Assembly: GCF_019801605.1 (NCBI RefSeq)
Contig: NZ_JAHVIT010000001.1
Coordinates: forward strand, 1,674,001-1,738,000
Length of the DNA stretch: 64,000 bases
Direction: 5' to 3'
From: Maritimibacter alkaliphilus
GTDB taxonomy: Bacteria > Pseudomonadota > Alphaproteobacteria > Rhodobacterales > Rhodobacteraceae
Below are positions 1 through 8,560 of this stretch, piece by piece (the stretch's first letter is position 1; each line of letters starts with the position of its first letter). The notes below the pieces were generated by a model. It was not told the DNA's origin. It worked only from the letters and a program-made list of their open reading frames with translations, and made no database searches. The translations under genes were made by a program, and so were the position numbers.

Positions 1-8
1 GGCCTGTC

Positions 9-386
9 GTGAACCGGGCGGCCATCGCGCCGCCCCTCGTGAAAGCCCTGCCGACATCCGCCCTGCTCGCCCTTCTGCTCGCCCAGCCGATCAGCGTGCA
101 GGCCCAGCCGATCCCCGCGGACCCGAACGCCAGGTGTGCCGCCTTCTACCGGGCCCTGACCCGCTTCGACGGCGCCACGCCTGCCTTTTCCCTGCCCCGG
201 GAGGAGGCCCAGCGACTCGCGCGCCTCTTTGCCACCCGCACGCAGGCCCCGGACCGCAGCCTCACGCAGCGCCAGCTGGCGATCGAGCGTGACCTGCGCC
301 GGCTCTCCGGCGCGACCGAGGGCCCGGTCTTCGAACGCCTCGACCGCATCGCGGGTGACTGCGCCGCGCGGCTGACGCGGGAGTGA
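9..386 (+). CDS. Small secreted protein of unknown function
   Basis: The product has 125 residues. The N-terminus carries a hydrophobic stretch ([10 protein letters not shown]) followed by VQAQ, which looks like a Sec signal peptide with cleavage near residue 32. The mature part is about 90 residues, Arg- and Glu-rich, with two Cys residues (RCAAFY near residue 43 and DCAARL near 117) that could pair in the periplasm. The GTG at 9 overlaps a TGA at 10-12 (GTGA), suggesting coupling to an upstream gene cut off by the window edge. An in-frame GTG at 39 ([10 protein letters not shown]) would give a more typical signal peptide and is an equally plausible start. I recognise no family. It lies directly before cobT on the same strand, but nothing ties it to cobalamin synthesis. 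Confidence 0.6.
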   Translation: MNRAAIAPPLVKALPTSALLALLLAQPISVQAQPIPADPNARCAAFYRALTRFDGATPAFSLPREEAQRLARLFATRTQAPDRSLTQRQLAIERDLRRLSGATEGPVFERLDRIAGDCAARLTRE

Positions 387-474
387 GCGCCCCGCCCCGG
401 GGACGCCCGCGAAAATTCCGCCCCCTGCGCGCATCCTCTTGCCGCCGCCCCGGCGGAGTGCTTTACCTCTCCCC

Positions 475-2355
475 ATGAGCAAGCCCACCGACAACCCCGC
501 AGATCCGTTCAAGAAGGCGCTCGCCGAGGCCACCAAGGTCATGGCTGATGATCCGGAGCTGACGGTGAACTATTCGGTCGACCCCTCGGGGAAGACCACC
601 GACACGATCCGCCTGCCCCAGGTCAGCCGCCGCATGACCAAGGACGAGGTCCTGCAGGCCCGCGGCGCGGCCGATGCACTCGCGCTGCACCACCGGTACC
701 ATGATGCGGCGACCCATACGAAATACGCCCCCCCGGGCCAGATGGCGCGTGACCTCTACGAGTCGATGGAAACCGCCCGCTGCGAGGCCATGGGCGCCCG
801 CGACATGCCCGGCACCGCCAAGAACATCGACGCCAAGATCGGCGCCGAGGCGCGGCGCATGGGCTACGACCAGATCAAGCAGGCCGCCGACGCGCCCCTG
901 CCGGTGGCCGCGGGCTACCTGATCCGCCACCTCGCCACCGGGCGCGAGATGCCCGAAGGCGCGCAGAACGTCATGGAACTGTGGCGCCCCTTCATCGAGG
1001 AACAGGCCGGCGCGACGCTCGAAGACCTGCAGCAGATGCTCTCGGACCAGCAGGCCTTCGCCCGCTTCGCCCGCCGCATCATCGAGGACCTCGGCTATGG
1101 CGACCAGCTGGGCGAGGACCCGGACGGCACCGATGACGAGGCCGCGGACGAGGCCGAGGACCAGGGCGGCAACGACGACGAGGAACCGGATAGCACCGGC
1201 CAGGACGAGGACCAGGATCCCGAGAGCGAGGCCGCCCCGGAGCAGAGCCAGGAGGAGCAGCAGGACAGCTCCGAGGCGCAGGTCTCCATGGACGACATGG
1301 CCGACGAGGAGATGTCCGAAGAGGCCGAGATGCCCGAGGGCGAGGCCCCGCTGGAGCCCCCCGCGCCGCAGCCGGTCTCGGATGCCGATCCGAACTACAC
1401 CGTGTATGACAACAGCTTCGACGAGGAAGTCCTCGCCGAGGAACTGGCCGATCCGGAAGAGCTGGAGCGCCTGCGCGCCTACCTCGACCAGCAGCTCGAC
1501 CCGCTGAAGGGCGCCGTGTCGCGCCTCGCCAACAAGCTGCAACGCCGGCTTCAGGCGCAGCAAAACCGCTCGTGGGAATTCGACCGCGAGGAAGGCATCC
1601 TCGACGCCGGTCGGCTGGCGCGCGTGGTGGCCAACCCGACCACGCCGCTCTCCTTCAAGATCGAGAAGGACACCGAGTTCCGCGACACCGTGGTGACGCT
1701 GCTGCTCGACAACTCCGGCTCGATGCGCGGCCGCCCGATCTCGATCGCCGCGATCTGTGCTGACGTGCTGGCCCGGACGCTGGAACGCTGCAACGTGAAG
1801 GTCGAGATCCTCGGCTTCACCACGCGCGCGTGGAAAGGCGGGCAGAGCCGCGAGAAATGGCTTCAGGACGGCCGTCCGCAGCAGCCCGGCCGCCTGAACG
1901 ACCTGCGCCACATCGTCTACAAGAGCGCGGATTCGCCCTGGCGCCGCGCCCGTCCCAACCTCGGGCTGATGATGAAGGAAGGCCTCCTGAAGGAGAACAT
2001 CGACGGCGAGGCCCTCGAATGGGCGCACCGCCGGATGGTGGGCCGCCGCGAAGTGCGCAAGATCCTCATGGTGATCTCCGACGGGGCGCCGGTGGACGAT
2101 TCGACCCTGTCGGTGAACCCGGCCAACTTCCTCGAGAAGCACCTGCGCGACGTGATCGCCATGATCGAGAAGCGCAAGGCCGTGGAACTGCTGGCCATCG
2201 GCATCGGCCACGACGTGACCCGCTACTACGACCGCGCGGTGACCATCACCGACGTGGACCAGCTGGCCGGCGCCATGACCGAGCAGCTCGCAGGGCTCTT
2301 CGACAGCGATCCCCGCGCCCGTGCCCGGGTCATGGGCATGCGCAAGGTCAGCTGA
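475..2355 (+). CDS. cobT: Cobaltochelatase subunit CobT
   Basis: CobT works with CobS (AAA+ ATPase) and CobN to insert Co2+ into hydrogenobyrinic acid a,c-diamide in aerobic cobalamin synthesis. The product has 626 residues, close to the usual ~630. Residues 1-210 are the CobT N-terminal region. About 210-300 is a very acidic linker rich in Asp, Glu and Gln. The C-terminal half is a von Willebrand A domain with the MIDAS motif DNSGS at 412-416, preceded by VVTLLL. The longer reading frame begins at 439, but [16 protein letters not shown] at 475 matches the family start and is chosen here. The acidic linker between helical head and vWA domain is normal for CobT. cobS is expected nearby but is not in the window. 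Confidence 0.95.
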   Translation: MSKPTDNPADPFKKALAEATKVMADDPELTVNYSVDPSGKTTDTIRLPQVSRRMTKDEVLQARGAADALALHHRYHDAATHTKYAPPGQMARDLYESMETARCEAMGARDMPGTAKNIDAKIGAEARRMGYDQIKQAADAPLPVAAGYLIRHLATGREMPEGAQNVMELWRPFIEEQAGATLEDLQQMLSDQQAFARFARRIIEDLGYGDQLGEDPDGTDDEAADEAEDQGGNDDEEPDSTGQDEDQDPESEAAPEQSQEEQQDSSEAQVSMDDMADEEMSEEAEMPEGEAPLEPPAPQPVSDADPNYTVYDNSFDEEVLAEELADPEELERLRAYLDQQLDPLKGAVSRLANKLQRRLQAQQNRSWEFDREEGILDAGRLARVVANPTTPLSFKIEKDTEFRDTVVTLLLDNSGSMRGRPISIAAICADVLARTLERCNVKVEILGFTTRAWKGGQSREKWLQDGRPQQPGRLNDLRHIVYKSADSPWRRARPNLGLMMKEGLLKENIDGEALEWAHRRMVGRREVRKILMVISDGAPVDDSTLSVNPANFLEKHLRDVIAMIEKRKAVELLAIGIGHDVTRYYDRAVTITDVDQLAGAMTEQLAGLFDSDPRARARVMGMRKVS

Positions 2356-2375
2356 CCGCCCGCCCGGCCGAGGCC

Positions 2376-2490
2376 CCGGGGCGCTGCCCCGGACCCGGGG
2401 ATACGTCCGGCAAGAGAAGGACGGCACCCTGCAGTCTCTTGCTCCCAAGTATCCCCGCCGGAGGCCCGTCCCCGTGCCCTGCACGGGGAC
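2376..2490. repeat. Inverted pair of intergenic mosaic repeats
   Basis: Two oppositely oriented copies of an intergenic repeat meet head to head between cobT and the aminopeptidase gene. The + copy has a hairpin CCGGGGC-gct-GCCCCGG (2376-2392) followed by GGGGATAC (2397-2404). The - copy has GTATCCCC (2449-2456) and an outer 9-bp hairpin GTCCCCGTG/CACGGGGAC (2468-2490). Inside, CAAGAGA (2411-2417) pairs with TCTCTTG (2435-2441). Related tails occur at 5133, 25093, 36640 and 61427. Confidence 0.7.
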
Positions 2491-2536
2491 CAACAAGGAC
2501 GTGCGCCGCAGGCGCGCAATTCGGAAAGGCACCGCC

Positions 2537-4354
2537 ATGGCCCGCGACATGTTCCAGAGCTTCGACAGCCCCTCCTCGCCCGAACAGGGACCGCCCCGGC
2601 TGGCGGCGCTGCGGGCAGAACTGGCGCGGCAGGGGCTGACCGGCTTCATCGTGCCGCGCGCCGATGCCCACCAGGGCGAATACGTGGCGCCACATGACGA
2701 GCGGCTGGCCTGGCTGACGGGCTTCACCGGCTCGGCCGGGTTCTGCATCGTGCTGCCGGAGGTCGCGGGCGTCTTCATCGACGGGCGCTACCGGGTGCAG
2801 GTGAAGGAGCAGGTGGCGGCGGGCGTCTTCACCCCCGTGCACTGGCCCGAGACCCGCCCCGCCGACTGGCTGTGCGAGACCGCGCATGGCGAGGCCGTGA
2901 TCGGCTTCGACCCCTGGCTCCATGCCGTGGACGAGATCGCCCGGCTGGAGGCCGGCCTTGCGGGCAGCGGCATCACCTTGAGGCCCGTGGCGAACCCGGT
3001 GGATGCGATCTGGGACGACCAGCCCGCCCCGCCCATGGCGCCGATCACCCCCTACCCGCTGGAGTTCGCGGGCGAGCCCGCTGCCGACAAGGCCGTGCGC
3101 CTTGGCCACGCGATTGCCGCGCAGGGGGCCAAGGCCGCCGTGCTGACCCTGCCCGACTCGATCGCCTGGCTGCTCAACATCCGGGGCACGGACATCGCCC
3201 GCAACCCGGTGCCGCATTGCTTTGCCGTGCTCCATGCGGAGGGACAGGTGGACCTGATCGCCGCGCCCGGGAAATGCGACGCGGCGCTGCGGGAGCATCT
3301 GGGCGCCACGGTGACGCTTCTCGACACAGCCGACTTCGGGACGCGGCTCGACAGCCTCGACGGCCCCGTGCTCCTCGACCGGGGCAGCGCGCCGGTCTGG
3401 GTGCGCGACCGGTTGCAGGCGGCGGGCGCGTCGGTGATCCTCGGCGAAGATCCCTGCAAGCTGCCCAAGGCCTGCAAGAACGCCACCGAGATCGCGGGCA
3501 CACGCGAGGCCCATCTGCGCGATGCCGCCGCCATGTGCCGCTTCCTCGCGTGGTTCGAAGCCGCCGAGCAACCCACGCTCAGCGAGATCGACCTCGTCAC
3601 CGCGCTGGAAGGGTTCCGGCGCGACACCAACATGCTGCTCGAGATCTCCTTCGACACGATCGCCGGCGCCGGGCCCCATGGCGCCCTGCCCCACTACCGG
3701 GTCAGCGAGGAGAGCAACCGCCAGTTGGCCGAGGGCGACCTGATCGTCGTGGACAGCGGCGGCCAGTACCTCGACGGCACCACGGACATCACCCGGACCC
3801 TCGTGGTGGGCGCGGCAGGCGCCGAGGAGAAGGCCTGTTTCACCCGCGTCCTCAAGGGCATGATCGCCATGAGCCGGGCGCGCTTCCCGCGCGGCATCGC
3901 GGGCCAGCATCTCGATGCGCTCGCCCGCTACCCGCTCTGGCTGGCCGGGCTGGATTACGACCACGGCACCGGCCATGGCGTCGGCACCTACCTTTGCGTG
4001 CACGAGGGGCCGCAGCGGCTATCGCGGGTCAGCGACGTGGCCCTGCGGGAGGGGATGATCCTCTCCAACGAACCGGGCTACTACCGCGAGGGCGCCTTCG
4101 GCATCCGGATCGAGAACCTGCTGGTGGTGCGCAAGGCCGGGGACCTGGCCGGGGCGGATGATCGCGACATGCTCGATTTCGAGACCATCACCTGGGTGCC
4201 GATCGAGCGGCGGCTAATCGACCTTGCGCTGCTCGACGCGGAGGAGCGGGCCTGGGTCGATGGCTACCACCGGCTCTGCCGCGACAAACTGGCTCCCCGG
4301 GTGGACGCGGAGACCGCTTTGTGGTTGTCTGCCGCCACGGCCCCGCTCGGGTGA
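2537..4354 (+). CDS. Aminopeptidase P family Xaa-Pro peptidase (M24B)
   Basis: This metallopeptidase is predicted to release an N-terminal residue preceding proline, in the cytoplasm. The product has 605 residues, the length of the long (XPNPEP1-like) aminopeptidase P group with two creatinase-type N-terminal domains before the pita-bread catalytic domain. Metal ligands are visible: Asp406 (VDSGGQY), Asp417 (TTDITRT), His480 (GTGHGVG), a Glu in SNEPGYY and a Glu in IRIENL. A second active-site His lies in VHEGP. The ATG at 2537 is chosen because MARDMFQSFDSP fits the family. The frame extends upstream to 2321, but that part runs through cobT and the intergenic repeat. It probably has its own transcription unit, since a hairpin repeat separates it from cobT. 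Confidence 0.92.
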   Translation: MARDMFQSFDSPSSPEQGPPRLAALRAELARQGLTGFIVPRADAHQGEYVAPHDERLAWLTGFTGSAGFCIVLPEVAGVFIDGRYRVQVKEQVAAGVFTPVHWPETRPADWLCETAHGEAVIGFDPWLHAVDEIARLEAGLAGSGITLRPVANPVDAIWDDQPAPPMAPITPYPLEFAGEPAADKAVRLGHAIAAQGAKAAVLTLPDSIAWLLNIRGTDIARNPVPHCFAVLHAEGQVDLIAAPGKCDAALREHLGATVTLLDTADFGTRLDSLDGPVLLDRGSAPVWVRDRLQAAGASVILGEDPCKLPKACKNATEIAGTREAHLRDAAAMCRFLAWFEAAEQPTLSEIDLVTALEGFRRDTNMLLEISFDTIAGAGPHGALPHYRVSEESNRQLAEGDLIVVDSGGQYLDGTTDITRTLVVGAAGAEEKACFTRVLKGMIAMSRARFPRGIAGQHLDALARYPLWLAGLDYDHGTGHGVGTYLCVHEGPQRLSRVSDVALREGMILSNEPGYYREGAFGIRIENLLVVRKAGDLAGADDRDMLDFETITWVPIERRLIDLALLDAEERAWVDGYHRLCRDKLAPRVDAETALWLSAATAPLG

Positions 4355-4454
4355 TCCGGGCGCGCCGTCAGGCCGCCTGACCGCATCCGCGCCGTGCCAC
4401 TGTCAAGACACTGTTACGTTGAGGGGTCACCACGGGACCGGCCGCGGAGGATTT

Positions 4455-4802
4455 ATGGACATGAGCGATATCACCATCATCAAGGCGGACGGCATCTGGT
4501 CCGTGCGCGCGGGCGGCGCCGTCCTGGCGGAAAGCCGCGAGGCGCTGGCGCTTTACGAAGGCGAGCTGCCCATGGTCGTCTATTTCCCGCGGGAGGACAT
4601 CGCCATGGCCTTCCTCGAGGCGACGGATCACGTCACCACCTGCCCCAAGAAGGGCGCGGCGGTGCATTACACGATCCACACCAAGAGCGGCGAGATCGAG
4701 AATGCGGCCTGGTCCTACGAGGCCCCCAAAGAGGGTGTGGCGCGGATCGCCGGGCACGTGGCCTTCTACGGGTCGGAATTCGTGACGGTCGAGCAGATCT
4801 GA
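4455..4802 (+). CDS. DUF427 domain protein
   Basis: A 115-residue single-domain protein of the DUF427 family (Pfam NTP_transf_9). Typical features are the N-terminal ADGIWSVRAGGAVLAESREA, then YFPREDI and the C-terminal VAFYGSEFVTVE. The fold is known but the biochemical role is not established. There are two possible starts, ATG 4455 (MDMSDIT) and ATG 4461. A GGAGG at 4446-4450 lies 4 or 10 nt upstream of these, so neither spacing decides. It has a clear intrinsic terminator about 30 bp downstream, so it ends its transcription unit. It shares direction with the aminopeptidase gene, 100 bp away, but no functional link is evident. Confidence 0.88.
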   Translation: MDMSDITIIKADGIWSVRAGGAVLAESREALALYEGELPMVVYFPREDIAMAFLEATDHVTTCPKKGAAVHYTIHTKSGEIENAAWSYEAPKEGVARIAGHVAFYGSEFVTVEQI

Positions 4803-4834
4803 TCCGGTCTGACAGGCGCGCCTTCGGGCGGTGG

Positions 4835-4860
4835 AGGGGCCTTGCGGGGCCCCTTTCTGT
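4835..4860 (+). terminator. Intrinsic terminator after the DUF427 gene
   Basis: A 7-bp stem AGGGGCC (4835-4841) / GGCCCCT (4848-4854) with a 6-nt loop, followed by a T-rich run (TTCTGTTT), placed 33 bp after the stop codon. Confidence 0.8.
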
Positions 4861-4929
4861 TTGGCGGGGGGCGTCTTGGGATGCCCCGTGCCGGGCGCCT
4901 TTCTCTTCCGGCAGTGAGGAGACCACGAA

Positions 4930-4993
4930 GGGCAGCGCCGTCCCGCGGGGTGGCGCAATAGCGCCGCCCCATGGGGGCGGGACGGCGCTGCCC
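4930..4993. repeat. REP-like nested hairpin element
   Basis: Perfect 17-bp inverted arms at 4930-4946 and 4977-4993 enclose a second hairpin with GGCGC-aata-GCGCC at its tip and near-complete pairing out to GGGG/CCCC with one G-U pair. The first 30 bases (32 with the preceding AA, 4928-4959) recur exactly at 63969-64000, where the window ends. This makes it a dispersed element. Confidence 0.85.
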
Positions 4994-5094
4994 GGCCAGA
5001 GGCCGGGCGGGGCATCCTTTGGAGGTTGCGTCCAAGGCGTTGGGCCGATGTTGCATCAAGGGCCTGCCCCATCTAGCCAAGCAGCAAACTCGCT

Positions 5095-5156
5095 GGGGGC
5101 TGTCTGCCCCCCGGCCCTGCGGGCCGTCCCCCGAGGATATTTCGGAACAGTGGATG
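5095..5156 (+). repeat. Intergenic mosaic repeat (GGATA-TTT-GGAACAG type)
   Basis: Two consecutive hairpins, GGGGGC/GCCCCC (5095-5111) and CGGCCC/GGGCCG (5112-5126), are followed by a conserved tail at 5133-5156 containing GGATATTTCGGAACAG. The tail matches 36640-36663 at 20 of 24 positions. The element ends next to the stop codon of the ClC gene (- strand). Nothing else is evident in the 4803-5159 gap besides this, the terminator and the REP-like hairpin. Confidence 0.75.
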
Positions 5157-5159
5157 GGA

Positions 5160-6836
5160 TCAGCTGTGCTCTTCCGCCGCCGTGGCGGCGAGGGCGCGGT
5201 TGTAGGCCTTGAGCGCATCGACGTGGAACAGCGCCCCGATCAGCTCGGGTGGCTGGTCCGCCCCGCGCAGCTGCACCACCGGCAGGAAGGCAGCACCAGT
5301 GCGGTCGAAGACCGGCAGGGCGGTCTCCAGCGTGGCGGCGGCGTCGAGGTAGGTACCGGCCTCGATCATCTTCCAGCAGGGCTCGGCCGGGGCGGCGCCG
5401 GGTGTGCCTTCCGGACGCATCACGCCCTGCGCGCGGAACATGGCGAGGAGATAGGCCTGCGGGCCGGCGGCGAGGTGGATGTTGCGCCGCTCCAGCTGGG
5501 TCAGGAAGAAGGAGCGGTCCACCATCCGGGTGCCGAGCGCGGTGGAGATCGAGACCGTGACCATCACCGCGAGACCGGTGGCCCAGTCCCCCGTCAGCTC
5601 GAAGATGATCAGCGTGGTGGAGATCGGTGCCCCCAGAACCGCCGCGGCGACGCCGCCCATGCCTGCGAGGGCATAGAGCGTGGCGGAGCCCGAGTTCTCG
5701 GGGAAGATGCCGGTGGCGATGATGCCGAAGGCCAGCCCCGTGAGCCCGCCCACCATGAGCGAGGGCGAGAAGACCCCGCCGCCCATGCGCCCCCCCAGCG
5801 TGATTGCCACGGCGACCACCTTGAGCACGGCAAAGAGCATCGCCTCCGACAGCAGCAGCTTGCCGGTGATCGCCGCCGCCGTGGTGCCGTAGCCCACGCC
5901 GATGATATGTGGAAAGAAGATCGCCAGCGCCCCCAGCAGCAGCCCGGCACAGGCCGGACGCAGCCAGCGGGGCATCCGGGTGGCGCGCTGCACGAAGTTG
6001 GCGAAATCCTCGGCCCAGAAGACCGAGAGCATCAGCACCCCCGCCACCACGCCGCAGACCGCGCCGAGCAGCAGGAAGGCGGGCAGTTCCTCGTAGAATT
6101 GCAGGATCGATTCCGGCGGCAGCGAGAATTCCGCCACGCCGCCGTATTCCAGCCGGTTGATCACCGTGCCCGCGACCGAGGCGATGACGATGGGCGCGAA
6201 GGCATGGATGGCGAAGTGGCGGAGCACCACCTCCAGCGCGAAGAGCGCCCCCGCGATCGGCGCGTTGAAGGAGGCCGAGACCGCCGCTGCCACGGCGCAG
6301 CCCAGCATGTCGCGCGCGGTGATGCCCGAGAAATGCATCCGGTCGTTGACCCATGTGGCCATGGTCGCGGCAAGGTGCACCACCGGCCCCTCGCGTCCGG
6401 AGGAGCCCCCGGTCCCCAGCGTCAGCAGCGAGGCCACGGCGGAGGCAAGGCCCGCCTTCACCTCGACCCGGCCGTCGTTCATGGCGGTGCCCTGGATCAC
6501 GTCGGCGACCGAACGGGCCCGCCCGTCAGGCGTGAACCGGTCGAGGATCAGCCCCACCACCAGACCGCCCACCACCGGCAGGAGCAGCACCCAGTACCAC
6601 GGCAGCTGCGAGGCCGCGCGGTAGATCATCTCGTGCTCCTGCGCGTGGTAGAGCCAGTGCTGAAGCTCCTCGATCCCCTTGCGGAAGCCGAGCGCCGCGA
6701 GGCCCGAGGCAATCCCGATGCAGAGCGCGATCAGCCAGAACAGGAACTGCCCGGGGCCCCGCATCCGCACCACGGTCCAGCCGCTGCGACAGGTCGCATA
6801 GGCCTGATCCATCACCCGCGTGAGAGGCTCGCGCAT
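5160..6836 (-). CDS. ClC family chloride channel/transporter
   Basis: An integral inner-membrane protein of 558 residues that should conduct or exchange chloride (possibly Cl-/H+ antiport). About ten or more hydrophobic helices fill residues 30-450. The family signature GREGP is present in GGSSGREGPVV near residue 148, with the gating Glu intact, followed by SFNAPIAGALFALE and GGVFSPSLMVGGLTG, both typical ClC segments. The other selectivity motif (GSGIP in E. coli ClcA) is replaced by TLGTGGSSG. The C-terminal ~110 residues, after the last helix, look like a partial CBS-type cytoplasmic domain. The start at 6836 has a purine-rich GGGACGAGA just upstream. It is divergent from the oxidase gene across about 106 bp. 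Confidence 0.92.
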   Translation of the reverse strand: MREPLTRVMDQAYATCRSGWTVVRMRGPGQFLFWLIALCIGIASGLAALGFRKGIEELQHWLYHAQEHEMIYRAASQLPWYWVLLLPVVGGLVVGLILDRFTPDGRARSVADVIQGTAMNDGRVEVKAGLASAVASLLTLGTGGSSGREGPVVHLAATMATWVNDRMHFSGITARDMLGCAVAAAVSASFNAPIAGALFALEVVLRHFAIHAFAPIVIASVAGTVINRLEYGGVAEFSLPPESILQFYEELPAFLLLGAVCGVVAGVLMLSVFWAEDFANFVQRATRMPRWLRPACAGLLLGALAIFFPHIIGVGYGTTAAAITGKLLLSEAMLFAVLKVVAVAITLGGRMGGGVFSPSLMVGGLTGLAFGIIATGIFPENSGSATLYALAGMGGVAAAVLGAPISTTLIIFELTGDWATGLAVMVTVSISTALGTRMVDRSFFLTQLERRNIHLAAGPQAYLLAMFRAQGVMRPEGTPGAAPAEPCWKMIEAGTYLDAAATLETALPVFDRTGAAFLPVVQLRGADQPPELIGALFHVDALKAYNRALAATAAEEHS

Positions 6837-6942
6837 TCTCGTCCCGTATCTCTTCCGTTTCCGTCACATCCGCGGGCCGCCGGCCTTCCGGTTTCCCGCG
6901 CCATGGAATAGGGTCCGCACGCTGACCGATCAGGGGACCCCG

Positions 6943-8322
6943 ATGGCAATTGAAGATGCATTGACCGAACTCTCTGGCTTTCTAGGCCAAGCCCTCAGCC
7001 GCTCCAAGTCCGATCTGGACAATCACGGGCGGTCCGAGAGCCATTTCCCGGAAACGCCTCCAGATGCGGTGGCCTATCCCGAGACGGTCGAGCAGGTGCA
7101 GGAGATCATGCGGATCTGCTCGCGCCACCGCTGCCCGGTGGTGGGCTACGGCGCGGGCACCTCGCTGGAGGCGCAGGCGCAGGCGACGCAGGGCGGCCTC
7201 GTGGTGGATTTCAGCCGGATGAACCGCATCCTCGAGGTGAACGATGCCGACATGGACGTGCGCGTGCAGCCCGGCGTGACCCGCGAGGCGCTGAACGAGG
7301 ACCTGCGGGCCACCGGGCTCTTCTTCCCGATCGACCCGGGCGCCAATGCCTCTCTGGGCGGCATGGCCGCGACGCGGGCCAGCGGCACCACCGCCGTGCG
7401 CTATGGCACGATGCGCAACAACGTGCTCGGGATGCAGGTCGTGCTTGCCGATGGCCGGGTGATCCGCACCGGCAGCCGGGCGCGGAAATCCTCTGCCGGC
7501 TATGACATGACCGGGCTCTTCGTGGGCTCCGAGGGCACGCTGGGGCTGATCACCGAGCTGACGCTGCGGCTCTATGGCCAGCCCGAGGCCACCGCCGCCG
7601 CGGTCTGCGCCTTCCCGCGGATCGAGGACGCGGTGGAGACGGTGATCGACACCATCCAGCTGGGCATTCCCATGGCGCGGATCGAGTTCATCGACACCGA
7701 GACCGTGCAGGCCGTGAACGCCTACTCCGGCACCACCCTGCCCCCGATGCCGCACCTGATGGTGGAATTCCACGGCTCCGACGCGGGCGCCAAGGAGCAG
7801 GCCGAGACCTTCGGCGAGATCGTCGCGGACCATGGCGGCACCGGCTTCGAATGGGCCACCCGCCCCGAGGATCGCAAGGCACTCTGGCACATGCGGCACA
7901 CCGCCTACTGGGCGATCCTCGCGGCGCGGCCCGGCGCGCGGGCCATCGTGACCGACATCTGCGTGCCGATCTCGCGCCTCGCGGAGGCCGTGAACGCCAC
8001 CCGCAGCGACCTTGAGGCGGCGGGCGTCGACGGACCGATCCTCGGCCACGTTGGCGACGGCAACTTCCACGCCATCCTGCTGCACGATCCCGCGGACGCC
8101 GAGGAGACCGCCAAGGTCAAGGCCGCCTCGGAGCGGCTGGTGGAGCTGGCGTTGAGCTTCGGCGGCACGATCTCGGGCGAACATGGCGTGGGCGTGGGCA
8201 AGCTGGGCTACATGGACCGCGAGCATGGCGAGACATGGGCCGCCATGGGCGCGGTCAAGACCGCGCTCGATCCGCTCAACATCCTGAACCCCGGCAAGCT
8301 GGTGCCCCAGCCCGCCGAGTGA
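6943..8322 (+). CDS. FAD-linked oxidase, D-lactate/glycolate dehydrogenase type
   Basis: The product has 459 residues and the architecture of D-lactate dehydrogenase (cytochrome) and GlcD. An N-terminal PCMH FAD-binding domain runs from about 30 to 230 (GYGAGTSLE for the pyrophosphate, then GANASLGGMAATRASGT and SAGYDMTGLFVGSEGTLG). A C-terminal FAD-oxidase domain carries the catalytic-region motifs GHVGDGNFH and GTISGEHGVG and ends in LNILNPGK. The reaction is expected to be oxidation of a D-2-hydroxyacid with electrons passed to cytochrome c or quinone; the exact substrate cannot be read from the sequence. The ATG at 6943 follows an AGGGGACC. The gene is closed by a strong terminator at 8371. 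Confidence 0.92.
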   Translation: MAIEDALTELSGFLGQALSRSKSDLDNHGRSESHFPETPPDAVAYPETVEQVQEIMRICSRHRCPVVGYGAGTSLEAQAQATQGGLVVDFSRMNRILEVNDADMDVRVQPGVTREALNEDLRATGLFFPIDPGANASLGGMAATRASGTTAVRYGTMRNNVLGMQVVLADGRVIRTGSRARKSSAGYDMTGLFVGSEGTLGLITELTLRLYGQPEATAAAVCAFPRIEDAVETVIDTIQLGIPMARIEFIDTETVQAVNAYSGTTLPPMPHLMVEFHGSDAGAKEQAETFGEIVADHGGTGFEWATRPEDRKALWHMRHTAYWAILAARPGARAIVTDICVPISRLAEAVNATRSDLEAAGVDGPILGHVGDGNFHAILLHDPADAEETAKVKAASERLVELALSFGGTISGEHGVGVGKLGYMDREHGETWAAMGAVKTALDPLNILNPGKLVPQPAE

Positions 8323-8370
8323 CCGATCACGCCCCGGCGCAGAGGACGCGCCGGGCGACTGCATGACCAC

Positions 8371-8407
8371 GGGGCGGCCCTGCGACGGCATGGGCCGCCC
8401 CATTTTT
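8371..8407 (+). terminator. Intrinsic terminator after the FAD oxidase gene
   Basis: A perfect 10-bp stem GGGGCGGCCC (8371-8380) / GGGCCGCCCC (8392-8401) is followed by ATTTTTC. Confidence 0.9.
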
Positions 8408-8560
8408 CGGGCCCGGGCCGCACGGGACGCGAAAAGCATCGCGGCCTGTCGCCTTCTGGTCTATGCTACCCGCGGAGAGAGGAGAGGCGCAACTGCCCCC
8501 GCCCCGGCACATGTGCCCGGGTTGGGTACCACGCGGCAGCGCCGAGAGGACGCCCACCCC

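Noticed and set aside
2321-2536. N-terminal extension of the aminopeptidase
   Set aside because: It runs through the end of cobT and the intergenic repeat; the family start is at 2537.
463-2778. Long open frames antisense to cobT and the aminopeptidase gene (for example 771 codons on the - strand)
   Set aside because: They are Gly/Arg/His-rich mirror frames typical of GC-rich DNA, match no family and overlap clear genes.
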